Assembly (NCBI GenBank): GCA_023213395.1 | Contig: CM041465.1 | Location: 227,485,741 to 227,549,740 of the forward strand | Origin: Cycas panzhihuaensis | Lineage: Eukaryota; Cycadophyta | Direction: 5' to 3' | Length of the DNA stretch: 64,000 bases | In this document: positions 1 to 10,979 of the stretch, one piece after another | Numbering within the stretch: position 1 is the stretch's first letter | Layout of the letters: every line of letters starts with the position of its first letter | Program-made: the position numbers and the translations under genes | The notes under the pieces: generated by a model | Database searches by the model: none | Told to the model about the DNA's origin: nothing | Seen by the model: only the letters and a program-made list of their open reading frames with translations

Positions 1-267
1 ATTCAAACTCACTCATTGCAAGATCTATATATTTTTGTCTTCCAATCATACATAATTGATTGATTGAAATATTGACTACAATTTAGTGAATTACATCGAA
101 TCTTGATGTTAAATGATCAATTAAGGAGGTTTGTGCAAATGTATTTATGTAGTTGAATTTTTTAATATAGGATATTTTTTAAAATGTATTGATCAAATTA
201 AATCAGATTGGATGATTGTTTGAAGTTAGCTAGCCCCCTAATACGATAGACCCTAGTTATATGGAGA

Positions 268-334
<67 letters not shown>

Positions 335-1189
335 TAAAGTAAAAGTAGATATCATTAATTTCTAAATTTAAATGTAGTACAAGATGATAAAGAGTCCATG
401 AATCAAGTGAATGTACTTGCCTAATATTTTACATGCAACGCGCTCAAGATAGTAGAGTCAATATGGAGGATTTTTTTAAGTTTTTTATGGAGAGAAATAA
501 AACAAGAATTGTGGGATAGCCATAACAGAATTTCTTTCCTTATACGCCTAAAAGTTTGATTAAAGGACAAGATTACATTTTGGAAATAAGTTGTGGTATG
601 AATTTTTTAAATTTCATGTAGAATAGTCTTGAAAAAAAGAAACTAGAGGTCTATCAAATGCCATAAGGGTACAAACCAAACATATGCCATTATCCAACTC
701 CATTTACTTAACCAATAATAAAGAGACAAGTGACCATCTTGAATTTCAATGAAACCTTGGTCTAGATTAAAGATATGAAAGATGGTGTATCAACTGTCCT
801 AGACTGGAGGACATTACCACTAAATGCGATCAAAGTTATCATTCTGAGCACTGCATACTAGATAGTAAGATTAATGACTCATATTCTACCGATCCCAAGT
901 GTCCTAGAAGATGAAAGCCTTGCGCAGGATCCTCCAGTGAAGCACGCTATGTTTAGACTGTGTTTGATTCTACCATATCCATCCCCATGCGGTTTAAATA
1001 TGAACATGTCTGTACTGTTGGCTATGTAATAGGTAGTAGAATTTTTTGGACCCGAACACTCAACCCCTGGAGAGAAACTTTAGTCCTTCCTCCTCCTCTA
1101 ATTATTTTAAAGCAATAAGAGGGTCCACTTGCTATGTGAAAAAATTGAATCTATTAACCATTTACAAGTACATAGGTTTAGGTTGAGGG
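1..1189. other. Unassigned AT-rich DNA
   Basis: No element boundary or gene is recognised here. A plus-strand reading at about 776-1060 has several cysteines and could be an old LINE ORF1 or zinc-knuckle remnant, but frames and stops are too broken to claim it. The only clear structure is the TA microsatellite listed separately. Confidence 0.4.
270..332. repeat. (TA)n microsatellite
   Basis: An essentially pure TA dinucleotide run of about 60 bp. Confidence 0.95.
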
Positions 1190-3720
1190 TTAAGCTCTAT
1201 CATGAGATCAATGAAATTCTTCCAACAAAGCTGATCAAAATTGTAAAACTGAGCCACAATATGCCAATTATGAGAGTTAAAAAACTGAGCTAAAGGTGCA
1301 AACTTCTCTTAACTAACTAGTGAAGGAAACCTTGGAGGCAATCTCTTATGGTCCAAAAGTTGACTTGAATGCTAGTTGATCCTGGAGAATATATAGTATT
1401 TTAGTGAAGATTGCTCCAAACTGGCATCATATGATTCCAAATTATGGATCCTTTGTTTAAATAGTTAGGAGAAGCTAGTTGTTGTTTAGTAAAATATGCA
1501 AAACAATACTTCCTAGTTGTTGTTTAATAAAATATGCAAAACAATACTTCCTCCTAATAATACGGGTCCATTTATCATTCTTTATGTTTTATAAGTTTCA
1601 CAATTGCTTAACTTCTCTCACTTTTTCCATGATAAAAGGATTTTTGAGGCCAAGGCCACCTTAACCCTTGTGATTCAAAATCGTGCTCCATTCCACTAAG
1701 TAAAATGTCTTTACTTCACTTGACCATGGTTTCTAGAGAAATCTTATGAACAAACTCTGTATTGATAAAAGCACTACTTTGAGAACTTAAATGATGGAAA
1801 TTGGATAATTTGGCATTTGGGACAAAGTTGATTCTATTAAGCCCCGTCTACCTGCTATGTTAAGAGATCTAGTTGGCCAAGTATCAAACTTCTTCTTGAT
1901 TTTTGGAATATAGGGATGTGCATCGGAAATTTTTAATCCGGAAAAGTCCATAGGGATGCCTAAGAATTTGGAGATCGTAGATCTTGGAGCAATTATAACT
2001 ATAAGAGTTGTCGTAAAAGTGGGTTGGACCTCTATATCTACTTCATTGAAGATTATGTTGAATTTATTGTGATTGATCTTCATCCCTACTACAAGACCAA
2101 AGACACTTAGTGTTAGGATCCAGATACTAATTTATAGACATGAAGGATGACCCAACAAAATGGTATCATCTGCAAATATCTGATGCATTGTAATCTCTAT
2201 TCCATCAATAGAGATTCCTTGGAGAAGACCTACTGACTGAAGCCATGCTAATAGAGAAGGAAGACCATCCATGGCAATTATGAAAAGATAAAGAGATAAG
2301 GGGCAACCTTTGTAGATTCCTTTGCTTGTATAGATAAGGTCGTTGGTTGAGCTATTAATTTTTATGACCATTGAAATCGATGAGATCATGGCTTTAACCT
2401 AGTTGATATGGTCTATTTATAAGCCCTTTTGAGAGAGAATAGCAAAAAGAAAGTCCTATTTCACTATCATAAGCTTTATTGATGTCCAATTTAAGCAAAG
2501 TAGCTTGTTGCTTTTTTGTACATATAATATGGAGAGTCTCAATTATCATAGTTATGCTATCAACTATGCGTTGACGTCTTATAAAAGTTGTTTGATTTTG
2601 ATTAACAATTTAAAAGAGGAACTCTTTGAGCTAATTGGCTAAAACTTTGGCTGTTATCTTATATGAGGTATTGCAAAGATTTATGGGTCTCCACTGGTGG
2701 ATGGTGGATAGAGTACCACTTTTTGGAATCAAGGAAACCATGGTTGCATTGATAGTTGGTTGCATTCTTCCTATCTGACGAACCTCTTTTACTACTTCTA
2801 CTAGAGGTTGAGGCACTTCATTATAATTTATAACCAATAGGAGCTCCACGGGCATACCATCAAGGATGAGAGATTTATCTTTCAGAAGTTTCATTATAAT
2901 TTTGTGTATCTCCTCCTTGGTGATCGATCTACTAAGAGAATTATTGAAAATTCTATAGCACTCCCTAGGGAATGGGTTCACCTTAGAGAGTATGATTTGT
3001 ATAGCTCAAACTCTACAAGAAGAGAAACTCTGAGTGGTCCACAATCTATTAAAGTGATGGAGAAATTAGGCTTGAATTTTGTGGCGTGAGTATGTGATCT
3101 CCGCAGGGGATACCTACAAATACTTAAACGACCATTGTTGTTGCATTGCTTTAGCATAGTGGTTGAAGAATTTTGTATTATGATCTATGTAAAATTGTCA
3201 TTGAATATTTGACCATGCTTTCCGTTTTTTGGCTTCCTATTTTTGCATGAGAAGGAATTGGTCATTTAAGTCAATAAGCCTTGATTGAAGATTGAGCCAA
3301 CCTTTTCCTTCTTTAAATTCCTTTTGCAAATCTTGAATGGCAATCAATATGGATTCTCTCTATTTCTCAAAATTGCATTTGTGATCTTTGTTAAATATCT
3401 TAATATGGGATTTGGGGCCCTTCATAATTGTCATCTACTAAGAACTAAGGCTATCTAAAGCATTTGAACTGGTGTATAGTTCCTCTCACCATTGTTGTAG
3501 GACATTCCTGAAGTCATCTAGTTTGAGTAAATTTATGTTGAGTTTGAAAATTGTCTTCCCTTTAGTAGAAGGGTTGACCCCAGTAAAAAAATTAGATTTT
3601 GATGGGAACATGATCGAATATCATGATTACATTCATCAAGATATATTGGTACTGAGCAATAATATTAGTATTGGCTATGGAGAGTCAATATGACTTGCTA
3701 TTAAGTAGTCAAAGGTGCTA
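1190..3720 (-). mobile_element. Degenerate L1-type LINE fragment
   Basis: A minus-strand non-LTR retrotransposon remnant. Going down from 3720, the readings follow plant L1 order. The end of the endonuclease domain (a FPSKSNFF-like stretch) is at about 3600, and the endonuclease-RT linker with NTKFF is at about 3170. The RT core lies at 2981-2160 and the thumb (KFLGIPMDF, SMPNYPISI) at 2083-1787. The post-RT region (LASKILLSW) is at about 1640-1200. The 5' ORF1 and most of the endonuclease are missing, and no target-site duplication or poly-A tail could be placed. There is at least one frameshift and many stops, so it is inactive. The left limit is approximate, set where recognisable coding fades. 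Confidence 0.8.
1787..2981 (-). pseudogene. LINE reverse transcriptase (broken)
   Basis: The reverse transcriptase of an L1-clade LINE, which in life copies the element RNA at a nicked target. Reading leftward from 2981, the RT motifs appear in order: SLIPKSG, then WRPINLCNTSYKI and KVLAN (2981-2631). A LDINKAYD-like motif carrying the first catalytic aspartate lies near 2470. GCPLSLYLFIIAMDGL is at about 2300 and the catalytic FADDT box at about 2180, followed by the thumb. The first block is in one reading frame and the FADDT/thumb blocks in another, so a frameshift lies between 2631 and 2389. Several stops replace expected Gln or Trp. The catalytic aspartates survive, but the protein cannot be made. 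Confidence 0.85.
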
Positions 3721-4632
3721 AAGCCTTAGTGATTAATTCTATTTTTCAAAAAGGTATTTGTCTTCTTTTGTTAATATCTTTTTAACTAAAACTATACTTT
3801 TTGAACTATTTAAACCATTGAAATTTTAACTTAGTGCTTTATTTTGAACTATGATTTGAGGTATTTTGATATTATGTTGATAAAGAAATTTTAATTCAAA
3901 ATTGATGTATTATACAACAACTCTTTATGGTAACCAAAGAATTTTACCTTTTGTAGCAAATAATTGTTCTTTCTGCCTTTTTTTAATCATATGAGAATTC
4001 TAATTTGAACCCTAGAGGTGTGTTATAAAGATAATTTGATCAAAATATTTATATTTATATTTTAGGTTAATTTAGGAACGAGGAGGTCCCAAATTTGAGG
4101 GATAGGAGATACATGATGATATCTTGAGAATGATATGATTAATGTGCTTGCTTGTTCATATTTATGGTTAAATTTTGTACCTATTATGGCTTATTTTTAT
4201 TTGTAATATGGCATGTTCTTTAGGTTTTCTAAGTTTTTCAAATTTGGTGATTTTCAATGAAAAAATTTATTTAGAGTGATCAAGAGGCATAAAATAATAT
4301 TTGATTTCAAATGAATTGTGGGATATTGTTTCTTAGAGATATAAAGTTCAATGCCTATTTATTTGGGTACTTAGTTAACACCTAGTCAAGAAAAAGAAAA
4401 TGAGCAATTTAAAATGAAAAATTGTGATGCACTTTGTTAGATTTATTCTATTTTAAATGATGATATATTTTTCTCTGTGTATCATATTGGTACTACTAAG
4501 GAAACATATACTATTTAAAATATAAGTTTGATCCAAGTTTGAGGGAGAGTTTTAGGAGTTTTCAAGTATATTTTAGGAATATTAAATCATAAAATTATTA
4601 AGTAAAATTCTTAAGAAATTTTTCAAAATATA
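3721..4632. other. Unassigned AT-rich DNA
   Basis: No domain is recognised. Short G-rich stretches such as 'aatttgaggg' (about 4095) and 'gtttgaggga' (about 4537) resemble the spacer or polypurine tracts of LTR elements, but no matching LTR is seen. Confidence 0.3.
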
Positions 4633-5052
4633 GGTGATCAAGATACAGATAATCAAGATTCTCAAGAAATTATAGATGTTTATGTTGAAAAGGTATGTCG
4701 AGATAACAAGGTTGATGAATGTACTCTTGCTAAATACATTGATGAATCTAATAAGACTACTCTTGTTGAGTCTGATATACCTGTCGTTATTTATGAAGAA
4801 CCTATTAATGATTATGATTAACCAATTTAACATGTCGAAGTTTTTCTATTCATTTTTATAGATGTTTTTGTTATTTCAAGTGAGATTGAATTTGAAGTTG
4901 AAAATGAATCAAATTTACTTCTATTTATTGATGTTATTGTTGATTCAAGTTCAAGTGAAATTCTTATTTCAAATGTTGATTCAAGTTTGGGTATACAAGT
5001 TTTGAAAAATGATTCTAATTATTCAAATGATGTAATCCATATTCATCATTGA
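4633..5052 (+). pseudogene. Acidic, Ser/Asp/Glu-rich ORF remnant, unknown
   Basis: A plus-strand frame from 4633 to a TGA at 5050-5052 is open except for two TAA codons near 4818 and 4827. It reads as an acidic, Ser/Val/Ile-rich protein (motifs EIEFEVENES, VDSSSSEIL, VDSSLGIQVL). The composition is protein-like, whereas the opposite strand reads as Leu/Gln/His-rich with many stops. No conserved domain is recognised. It could be the low-complexity linker of a retrotransposon polyprotein or a captured gene piece. The short antisense ORF here is judged a shadow. It lies just left of a primer-binding-site-like sequence at 5289, so it may belong to the internal part of the older Copia-type element. 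Confidence 0.3.
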
Positions 5053-5288
5053 ATGGTACACAAGTTCTTAATTGGCTACTATTTAAGTGGTCAACTTGAT
5101 TTATTGGCATTGGTGGATATTTTTGTTACTCTATACATTTTCTTGGTGTAATCACTTCCATAAGGTAGTATTAGTATGGTGTTAGAATCATTTTGATGAT
5201 CTCATACTTGAACTTACATCCATGATTAAATAGTATATATGTTCAACCAATAGCAATAATGCTATTATTGTAAGAATTTAGAGTTTTA

Positions 5289-5299
5289 CTCTGATAGCA
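5289..5299 (-). promoter_or_regulatory. Primer-binding-site-like sequence (tRNA-Met type)
   Basis: On the minus strand this reads TGCTATCAGAG, one mismatch from the Copia consensus TGGTATCAGAG that pairs with initiator tRNA-Met. It follows directly on ...CATTTTAATA, a plausible LTR end (CA mutated to TA). This marks the inner edge of a minus-strand LTR that begins at 5300 and whose element extends leftward. Confidence 0.5.
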
Positions 5300-5372
5300 T
5301 ATTAAAATGTACTCATAATACACAATAAAAGTATATCAAACATTTATAATGATTTAATCATATCATGAAAAA
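5300..5372 (-). repeat. Left fragment of an older Copia-type LTR, split by Gypsy1
   Basis: These 73 bp lie between the PBS-like site and the left edge of Gypsy1 and have no counterpart at Gypsy1's right LTR, so they are not part of that LTR. The matching remainder is proposed at 29695-30136, the other side of Gypsy1. Together they would make a minus-strand LTR of about 515 bp starting TGTTAG-like and ending CATTTTAACA-like. This is an inference; no second copy of the LTR is in the window. Confidence 0.4.
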
Positions 5373-6124
5373 TGTATGTGCTCTACTCTATCCTTCTACA
5401 AAATTGCAATAATAACTAGATAAAGAAAGCACAAAGAACACTAAACATAATACAAAATATGATGTTATTAAAACAAGGAATTGTATTTGGTCATCTCACA
5501 ATTAGATGTAGGCTTGGATAGTACACAAAGATTATAAGTGCAATGCCAACCCTGCTACAACAAGAAGAATCATACATATACGTATATACTCATGTTAATT
5601 CCTAGATCGACTTTTATTTTTATACATACAAAACTAATGGTTTAACCATCATTGGTTATATAATAAAATGATACAATAGAAATGTAAAAATAACTAGTTC
5701 TTATTCATTTGTATAAGTGTAATATGGTTGTAATTACAATTCAAACTACGATCTGGTTACAATTGCAACTCAATTGCGATTTGGTTGTAACTGCGGCTCC
5801 AACTACGATCTGGTCATAACTACAGTTTCAACTATGATCTAGTCACAATTATGGTTTAAATTGTAACTTAGTCATAACTGTTGTTCCAATCGCAATCTAG
5901 TTGCAATTGTAGCTTCGATTATGACTTGGTCATAATTACTACTCCAACTACGAATTTGTCATGACTGTTACTCTAACTATGACTTGATGGCAACTGCAAC
6001 TTTAAGTGCAACCTAGTGGCAACTATGACTCCAACCGTAACTTGATTGCAACTACGATTCTAACTAAAACTTAGTTGCAATTGTAGATAACTTTAACTGA
6101 AATATGTATGCATTTTCACTCACA
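5373..6124 (-). repeat. Gypsy1 3' LTR
   Basis: This aligns with 23546-24178 plus 29526-29694. Shared landmarks include 'aacaccaaatataatgcaaaat'-like text near 5440 and 23610, 'ctcatgttaattcctag' near 5590 and 23760, and the 29-bp array. The right edge at 6124 is followed by a purine tract on the minus strand (gatagaggagatg), a plausible polypurine tract. The left edge is set where similarity to the right LTR begins (TGTATG). Confidence 0.75.
5742..6086. repeat. 29-bp-period tandem array inside the Gypsy1 LTR
   Basis: Eleven consecutive 29-bp units run from 5742 to 6060 with a partial unit to 6086. The register is kept exactly: units start at 5742, 5771, 5800, 5829, 5858, 5887, 5916, 5945, 5974, 6003 and 6032. 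A typical unit is CAACTACGATCTGGTC followed by ACAACTGCGACTC. Each unit is itself two related halves of about 14-15 bp. Units differ mainly by transitions. The other LTR copy has the same array at about 23890-24178 and 29526-29660. Confidence 0.9.
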
Positions 6125-7011
6125 CACATCTCCTCTATCACAAAACCAATGAGTTCCCTCACTCATTTCCATAAAAAAATCTTTTACCCCCAACTCCTTC
6201 CCCCAATAATTTTTTGATACCACCACTGCTACACCTCTTCCTTTTCCTTACGTAGCTTGTTCATTACTTGGCATATAAAAGTTAGATCTGGTCTCACAAT
6301 GGTAGGCGGAACTCGTATCCCTTGGGATTGACAATGACTAAGCAAAATAGTAATGTCTCGTAACATATCTAATTACGTCACAGTGGGCTTTTCTCTCCTA
6401 TACAAACGTTTAATTTGTTCTATCAACTTATTGTTTAACTATTTATCCCTACCCAATTCTTGACTCAAATTATGGATTTTGTTCTAAATATGTTGGTATG
6501 TATTACATCTTCTTGTGCCTCTAGGATTCAAGCTCCCTACTTATAAATAACTTCATATAAGCCTTGAGGAATCTCCTGCTTAAAACATGCTTTGAATACC
6601 TGCATTTGATGGATCACAACATCTATGTTATTTACCTAGATTAAAATGAATTTCTTCAAAAATTCTAAGTGGGCTTCTGTGGCAACTATTTTTTTTCCAA
6701 CCTTTGAATTCTCTGCATATTTAGTGGAGGTCTCCTATTCCTCTACTCTAACTTTATCACGAGTTGCTTGGTGACCTTCACCAAAAAGGATATTTTCTAC
6801 TGTGAAACATCTTGAGGGTCACAACTCATTGAGTCCAGACCTTTCTCTAAGAAATCTTTAGATGAATTAAAGTCTACTTCCAGTGGTTGATTATTCAAAA
6901 ATTCTAAAATTTCTTGTCGTATTTTCTCCACTGCTAGCTTTCTCTATTTTTGGCATTCTTTCTCTGTATGTTTTAACAATGTGGGCATGGCCATTCGTGG
7001 CTATTCGACAT
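6125..7011 (-). pseudogene. Extra sense-strand ORF of Gypsy1 (unknown, coiled-coil-like)
   Basis: Between integrase and the 3' LTR there is a degenerate coding region on the same strand as pol. It begins at an ATG at 7011-7009 (MSNSHEWPCPHC, a CPHC zinc-ribbon-like start). It continues through a charged helical stretch (KLAVEKIRQEILEFLNN, about 6920-6870) and an acidic middle (FGEGHQATRDKVRVEE). A Glu/Lys/Gln-rich part with coiled-coil character follows (LIEQIKRLYRREKP, about 6410; MNKLRKEKEEV, about 6260). Stops almost all replace Gln (CAA/CAG), and at least two frame changes are needed. The total is roughly 290-330 residues. I do not recognise the family. Its position is where some plant Gypsy elements carry env-like or other extra ORFs, but no signal peptide or membrane span is visible. 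Confidence 0.45.
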
Positions 7012-8439
7012 GTTGTTATCTTATTCATTAGTTATGGTTAGGTCCTCCTCTTATTTCTATTTCCCTTTCCTAATTTCTGTGTTTTTATCTTCATCCTTTT
7101 TCTGTCCTCGGTCTTATACCCTGGCCTAAGTTCACGAGGTCACCTCTTCTTGTGCTTTCTTGTCTTTTTCCCCTTTTTCTTCTTTCTCTATAAGGTCGAA
7201 CTAGGTCTCTTACCTACTATTACTAATGAAGCCAAGTCTTAGCTTATTCCTACAACCTTGCCAACAGTAAAGAACCACATCCTCGCTCTCTTGTGAATAA
7301 TTAAGTCTATTTCATTAGAAGGGGTTGTCCTTCTTCTACCTTCGAAAGTTGAACATCTAGACAATGTCAAAATAACAACCCTTATAGTAAAGTGGTGTAG
7401 AAAAATATGATAGATTGAGTGGTATTGTTTATACTTTCTAAAATTTTTAGAAATCTATTAGAAATAAATCTGGCCCAATTGAATTGTTGCCATTCTATAA
7501 CTTCAATTAATATTGAGCATAAACAACTAGGAAGAAACACAATTTTTTGTCCTAATATGAGTCAAGTGAACAGAAAGTATGCAACCCATTACATCTCTTT
7601 TGAAGAAATCCCTGAAATACAAATTCTTGAGCAGGAAACATCAAATTCCTTTGCTCTAATTTCACATATTGCTTGTTCTCTAAAATTTGCTTATCTTTTA
7701 GGATGTTTGGTCCTTGGTTGGGTAAACTCGTCAAGTGCATAATGGCTTCAGAGGAGTAATCTAGCAAACATGGTCATTGGGCTACCATTGTAGTCACCCT
7801 TGAAAGAAATTTGAAAATGAATAGGAGAACACCCACTGATATATATTGCCTAAATCCCATGGATATCAAATTCTTCTTATGAGGATTTTTTGGTGGCATT
7901 TCTAACCACTATTTACAAATTTGGTCATCATCTGATTCCCTAAAACCCATTGTCACTTGCTACAATTCATTTGTCACCATTTTTTCTTTGTATCCTTCCT
8001 ACCATATCACTCTTGCATGTAAATTTAAAATTGAAAAATTTATTCTTGGTTGAATTAACTGATCAATAGTTTCTTGGAGAGGAAGTTTTAATCTTGCCAT
8101 ATTTGATTGCAATTATGAGCCATTGTAGTTGTCCTCACTTGTCGCATTATGATCATTGAAAGGATAACTACCAAAATCACAATCACCTCACCATAATAAC
8201 AATTATATCTATTTGATCATAACTGTTAAATTCTACCAATGATTATGACCAAGATTGTCACTGCTAATCACAATATTTCTTGTTTTATGACCTTTACATG
8301 AGTTATTATTGCGATGATGATAGTGTTTACTGCCCCTATGATTTACATCATTCTCTTTTAATCTTTCTAAGTAAGGCTTTAACCTACTTCCATTGATTGC
8401 CATAGGAAATATTTTTCCATCTAGTAATCTGAGTTAGAC
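7012..8439 (-). other. Gypsy1 region between integrase and the extra ORF
   Basis: This 1.4-kb stretch is within Gypsy1 and has no recognised domain. A minus-strand open piece at 7767-7552 may be remnant coding, but its frame agrees with nothing around it. Confidence 0.4.
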
Positions 8440-9330
8440 TTATCTGTTCCTCCCAATGTTAATTACTTTATATGGTCCTAACCAGTATAATTTTATTTTA
8501 CCTAGTTTCATTCAGAATTTGTTATCATACATGAGTACTAGATCACCTTCATTGAATTGCAGTGTTTGTAAATGTTGATCATGCCAGGCTTTTTGTCATT
8601 TTTATTCTAGCTTTTGACTCCCATAAGGCTCACACATTTCATTCATTAAGTTTTAAAAGTTCCATGATCCTTTGGTCTCGCAAGTCTTACCCTAATCGTA
8701 GTTGATCTGCTATCTTGAGACTTTTATCTTCAAATTTTAATAGAAGTACAACCTGTAAGCCATATACTAGTTGAAATGGTGTCTGCTTGTGTGGTCTTTT
8801 AATTGTCATTCTGTCTACCCAAAGGACAGAATGTAATAGTTTTTCCCAGTAGATCCTTCCTTCACTGCAAATCTTGGACAAAGCTAATTTTAAAATCTTG
8901 TTAGTACTTTCAACAACCATTAACTCTAGGATTATAATGAGAGGATTGGTAGTTCTAGATCATAAATTCATTAGTGAGATGTTTTACAATGCTACTAAAA
9001 AATTACTATCTTAATCTGATACTAACTCTAAGGGATATCCAAAATGAATAATGATTGTTTCATACATAAATATTACGATACTTTGAATATCGCAATTCCT
9101 AAGTGGTCGTGCTTCCATCTGCTTTGTTAAAAATTTGTGGCCACTAATATATACCTTGCATTAGTCCACTTGGCTCTGGGGCTAATTGGTCTAATAAAAT
9201 TTAGTCCCCACTTTTTGAATGGCACTTGTGTTAGAATTGGGTGGAGAGGCATGAAGTGGTGTTTACCTGGTTTGCCCATGTGCTAGCAAACATCATAATT
9301 ACAAACCCGTTTTTAAGTGTCTTTAAACAA
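8440..9330 (-). pseudogene. Gypsy1 integrase (broken)
   Basis: This is the integrase of Gypsy1, which in life inserts element cDNA into chromosomes. Reading leftward from about 9330, the catalytic core is visible as fragments. KFLTKQMEARPLRN (around the first catalytic region) is near 9120 and YPLELVSDQ-like (second Asp) near 9030. Then comes the block VESTNKILKLALSKICSEGRIYWEKL at 8920-8840, which holds the catalytic Glu, and HKQTPFQLVYG near 8780. The C-terminal region fades by about 8440. Many stops and at least two frame changes are present. Confidence 0.7.
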
Positions 9331-9759
9331 TATCAGCCACCAAAGTCCTGTTAACATAATTTTTTGTGTTGTGAATTCAATGTCTTAGCACTTTACTGCC
9401 ACTCCTTTGTGAGCCTCCCGTAATACTGATTAGACTTCATGTTCTAATATACATCTTCTCAGCATGCTATCTAGACCTAGTTTGTATAACATTCTTCATA
9501 CTAATTGAAATGGAAAGGTCTTTTGGATGAAACTCTATCTTTCCATCCACTCTAGTCCTTTGGGTGTTTGTCTTATGGCCAAATATTCTACAATTCTTTC
9601 ATATAACTTTGGTATCACTTTTGTAGAAAATAATTCAATATTAAGAAAATTGTCATGTATTCTAGTGGTAAGTTCTCCATCTACTTCCTATGACAACATA
9701 TTAGGTACTATATGCTTATCTCCTTTTTTAATAATAATCTTGAAATTAAATTCTTAGAA

Positions 9760-10240
9760 CAATATCAACCATCTACTGATCCTACCCTAGAAGATTGGTT
9801 TATTTATTAAATATTATAAGGCCTGATAATATGCAAAAAGATGAAAGGATCAGCCAATAAATAATGCCTAAACTTCTATAAGGCATAAACTATATTTAGA
9901 CCTTTACATCAAGTGGATGAATAATTTTGCTTTACCTAAGATAACTTACGACTAGTAAAATAGATGGAAAAATCTATATTATCATCTCTTGGTTGATCTA
10001 ATACACATCCAATATCCAACAATGAAGCATCTACGTGTACACAAGGTCCATCCCAATCTAGAAATCTCAGAATAGGTGGTTGTGTAATATTCTTTTTTAG
10101 CATATCAAATGCTAACTGTTGTCACAGTTTCCATCACTATATCACTTTCTTTTTTAGCAAGGTCTTTAGGGGATTAGCTATTTAGGCATATTCTTTAATA
10201 AATTTCTTATAATATCTTGTCATGCCAAATAAACCTTTTA
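9760..10240 (-). pseudogene. Gypsy1 RNase H region (broken)
   Basis: The RT connection and RNase H domain, which removes the RNA strand during reverse transcription. Reading leftward: ITRYYKKFIKEYA near 10210, APILRF-like LRFLDWDGPCVHVDASLLDIG near 10050 (the first RNase H Asp is kept), then IYFTSRKLS, and NIVYALQKFRHYLLADPF near 9870. This is the standard Gypsy order. A few stops replace Trp or Gln. Confidence 0.75.
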
Positions 10241-10668
10241 CCTATTTTTCTATTTTTGGTGTAGGAAAATTCAAAATTATTTCTACTTTATTCAGATCTA
10301 TCTGTAGCCCTTCTTTTGTTACATATCCTAATAGAGATCTAAATGGAACCATGAATATGCATTTAGCTAGGTTCAGATATAGCTTACTCCTTTTACATAT
10401 TTCAAGCATTAATTATAAATTTTCAAGATTATCTTTGAGCAGAGTATAGACCATCTAATCATTCAAGAACACTTCGATTATTTTTCTAATTATCTATTAA
10501 AAAATATTTAGAATTATTCTTTAGAAAGTGGGTGGTGCATTTGACAGTGCAGAAAGAATATTTAGTATGCATTTGTCTCCCACTTGGTGATAAAAGTTAT
10601 ATTTAGCTAGTTGTATAAAACAATTCTAATTTGATTGTAATTGTTAAAGTCATTTGTGAAGGTATATA
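10241..10668 (-). pseudogene. Gypsy1 reverse transcriptase, C-terminal part
   Basis: RT downstream of the Copia-B insertion. The readings NYNQIRI (near 10630), TFITKW, SNAPPTF (near 10540) and the active-site region IEVFLND (near 10470) are visible. The YxDD box has become FLND, so the second catalytic aspartate is an asparagine, consistent with G-to-A change. The N-terminal part continues at 19410, beyond Copia-B. Confidence 0.75.
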
Positions 10669-10673
10669 CTTCA
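10669..10673. repeat. Copia-B target-site duplication, left (cttca)
   Basis: cttca precedes the 5' LTR and is repeated at 19405-19409 directly after the 3' LTR. Confidence 0.9.
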
Positions 10674-10979
10674 TGATGGATGTTAATGCATCAAGGTCAT
10701 TAGATTAATTATATGAAAGTAACTTTAGGTTAGCTAAGTCACATAGTTAAATGTAATTTCATTTACATTTAAGTGTAATTTTAGGATCATGTCATTAGAT
10801 AGAAAACTCATTTAGAAACCCTAATTCACAACCTCTATTATATAAGGCTAAATATGAAAGGGAGAATCATAATTCTTACCTATTATTTTTGCTCTCAATC
10901 TTGTTCTCTTCATTTTGCTCTTATTATATGTCATTGCTTTAGTGTAGTGGAGTGTGGCCATTAGATCCTTCACCCAACA
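10674..10979 (+). repeat. Copia-B 5' LTR
   Basis: 306 bp, the same length as the 3' LTR at 19099-19404. It begins TGATGGATGTTAATGC and ends CACCCAACA. A PBS with the core TATTAGAGC (C-to-T from TATCAGAGC) follows at about 10983. Confidence 0.95.

Noticed and set aside
1479-1664. Small plus-strand ORF
   Set aside because: Antisense to the LINE 3' coding region, which explains the sequence better.
5293-5297. gatag as a target-site duplication of Gypsy1 (also at 29695-29699)
   Set aside because: The match is not placed directly against the left LTR edge found by alignment (5373), so I treat it as chance.
5742-6086. 29-bp repeat that might suggest a CRISPR array
   Set aside because: There are no unique spacers; units are contiguous diverged tandem copies inside a plant LTR, and no cas genes exist.
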